From the NCBI GenBank assembly GCA_002457675.1, contig NTKK01000011.1:1-44663 (forward strand): 44,663 nt of DNA, given 5' to 3'. Every line of letters starts with the position of its first letter. Position 1 is the first letter of the stretch. Source of the DNA: Bacteroidetes bacterium MED-G17 (GTDB lineage Bacteria > Bacteroidota > Bacteroidia > NS11-12g > UBA9320). This document shows, one piece after another, positions 44,653 through 44,663 of the stretch. Made by a program: the position numbers and the translations under genes. Under the pieces are notes generated by a model that was given only the letters and a program-made list of their open reading frames with translations, did not search any database and was not told the origin of the DNA.

Positions 44653-44663
44653 AAGCGGAATAG

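Overview
The window looks like a chromosomal backbone segment of a member of the Bacteroidota. The evidence is a full-length SprA (type IX secretion translocon), DUF2795 and DUF2723 proteins typical of that phylum, AT-rich DNA, no clear Shine-Dalgarno sequences, and repeated TAnnTTTG elements (the -7 box of the Bacteroidota primary sigma factor) just upstream of genes. The class cannot be settled from this segment. I see no insertion sequence, phage gene, integrase, CRISPR array or plasmid function. All complete genes look intact; only the first one is cut by the window edge.

Layout, left to right. 1-3332: the 3' end of rlmN, a DCC-family thiol oxidoreductase, hscA overlapping a small outer-membrane barrel gene, and a DUF2795 protein. 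3388-7231: leftward operon of a large DUF2723 membrane protein followed by rlmB. 7321-11848: the translation/transcription operon rimP-nusA-infB, with a strong GNRA-capped hairpin at its 5' end and a second stem-loop before infB, which uses a TTG start. 11891-17194: an M1 aminopeptidase, a MarR regulator, nrnA overlapping an FKBP-like lipoprotein, and divergent ndk. 17311-20362: the processing protease prc overlapping an FMN oxidoreductase. 20435-25352: nucleotide-sugar genes (ugd, UDP-xylose synthase, hexapeptide acyltransferase) leftward, and an outer-membrane barrel gene overlapping the Kdo transferase waaA rightward. 25339-29497: a 2-oxoacid dehydrogenase pair (odhB-type E2, then a fused alpha-beta E1) and a DUF368 lipid carrier transporter. 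29662-31218: a 37-residue lipoprotein gene and NADP-type isocitrate dehydrogenase. 31374-35130: rpoD, then a tight leftward operon eamA-yicC-gmk-nadD. 35184-42868: ruvA and the giant sprA. 42870-44652: yqgE, gap with its terminator, and tRNA-Glu(TTC).

The genes fall into a few themes: RNA and translation (rlmN, rlmB, rimP, nusA, infB, yicC, rpoD, tRNA-Glu), envelope building and secretion (sprA, waaA, ugd/UXS, DUF368, DUF2723, barrels, lipoproteins), and central metabolism (E1/E2, icd, gap, ndk, nadD, gmk). Packing is very tight: several convergent gene pairs touch or overlap, and several candidate promoters sit so close to the start codon that the mRNAs may be leaderless or nearly so.

I did not find a clear candidate for an undescribed system. 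The most useful leads are the hairpin at the rimP leader, the predicted leaderless GTG genes marR and ugd, the tiny CGCP lipoprotein, the degenerate FKBP-like lipoprotein, and the barrel gene translationally coupled to waaA. No gap between genes exceeds about 300 bases; the longest (29498-29781) holds the tiny lipoprotein gene.
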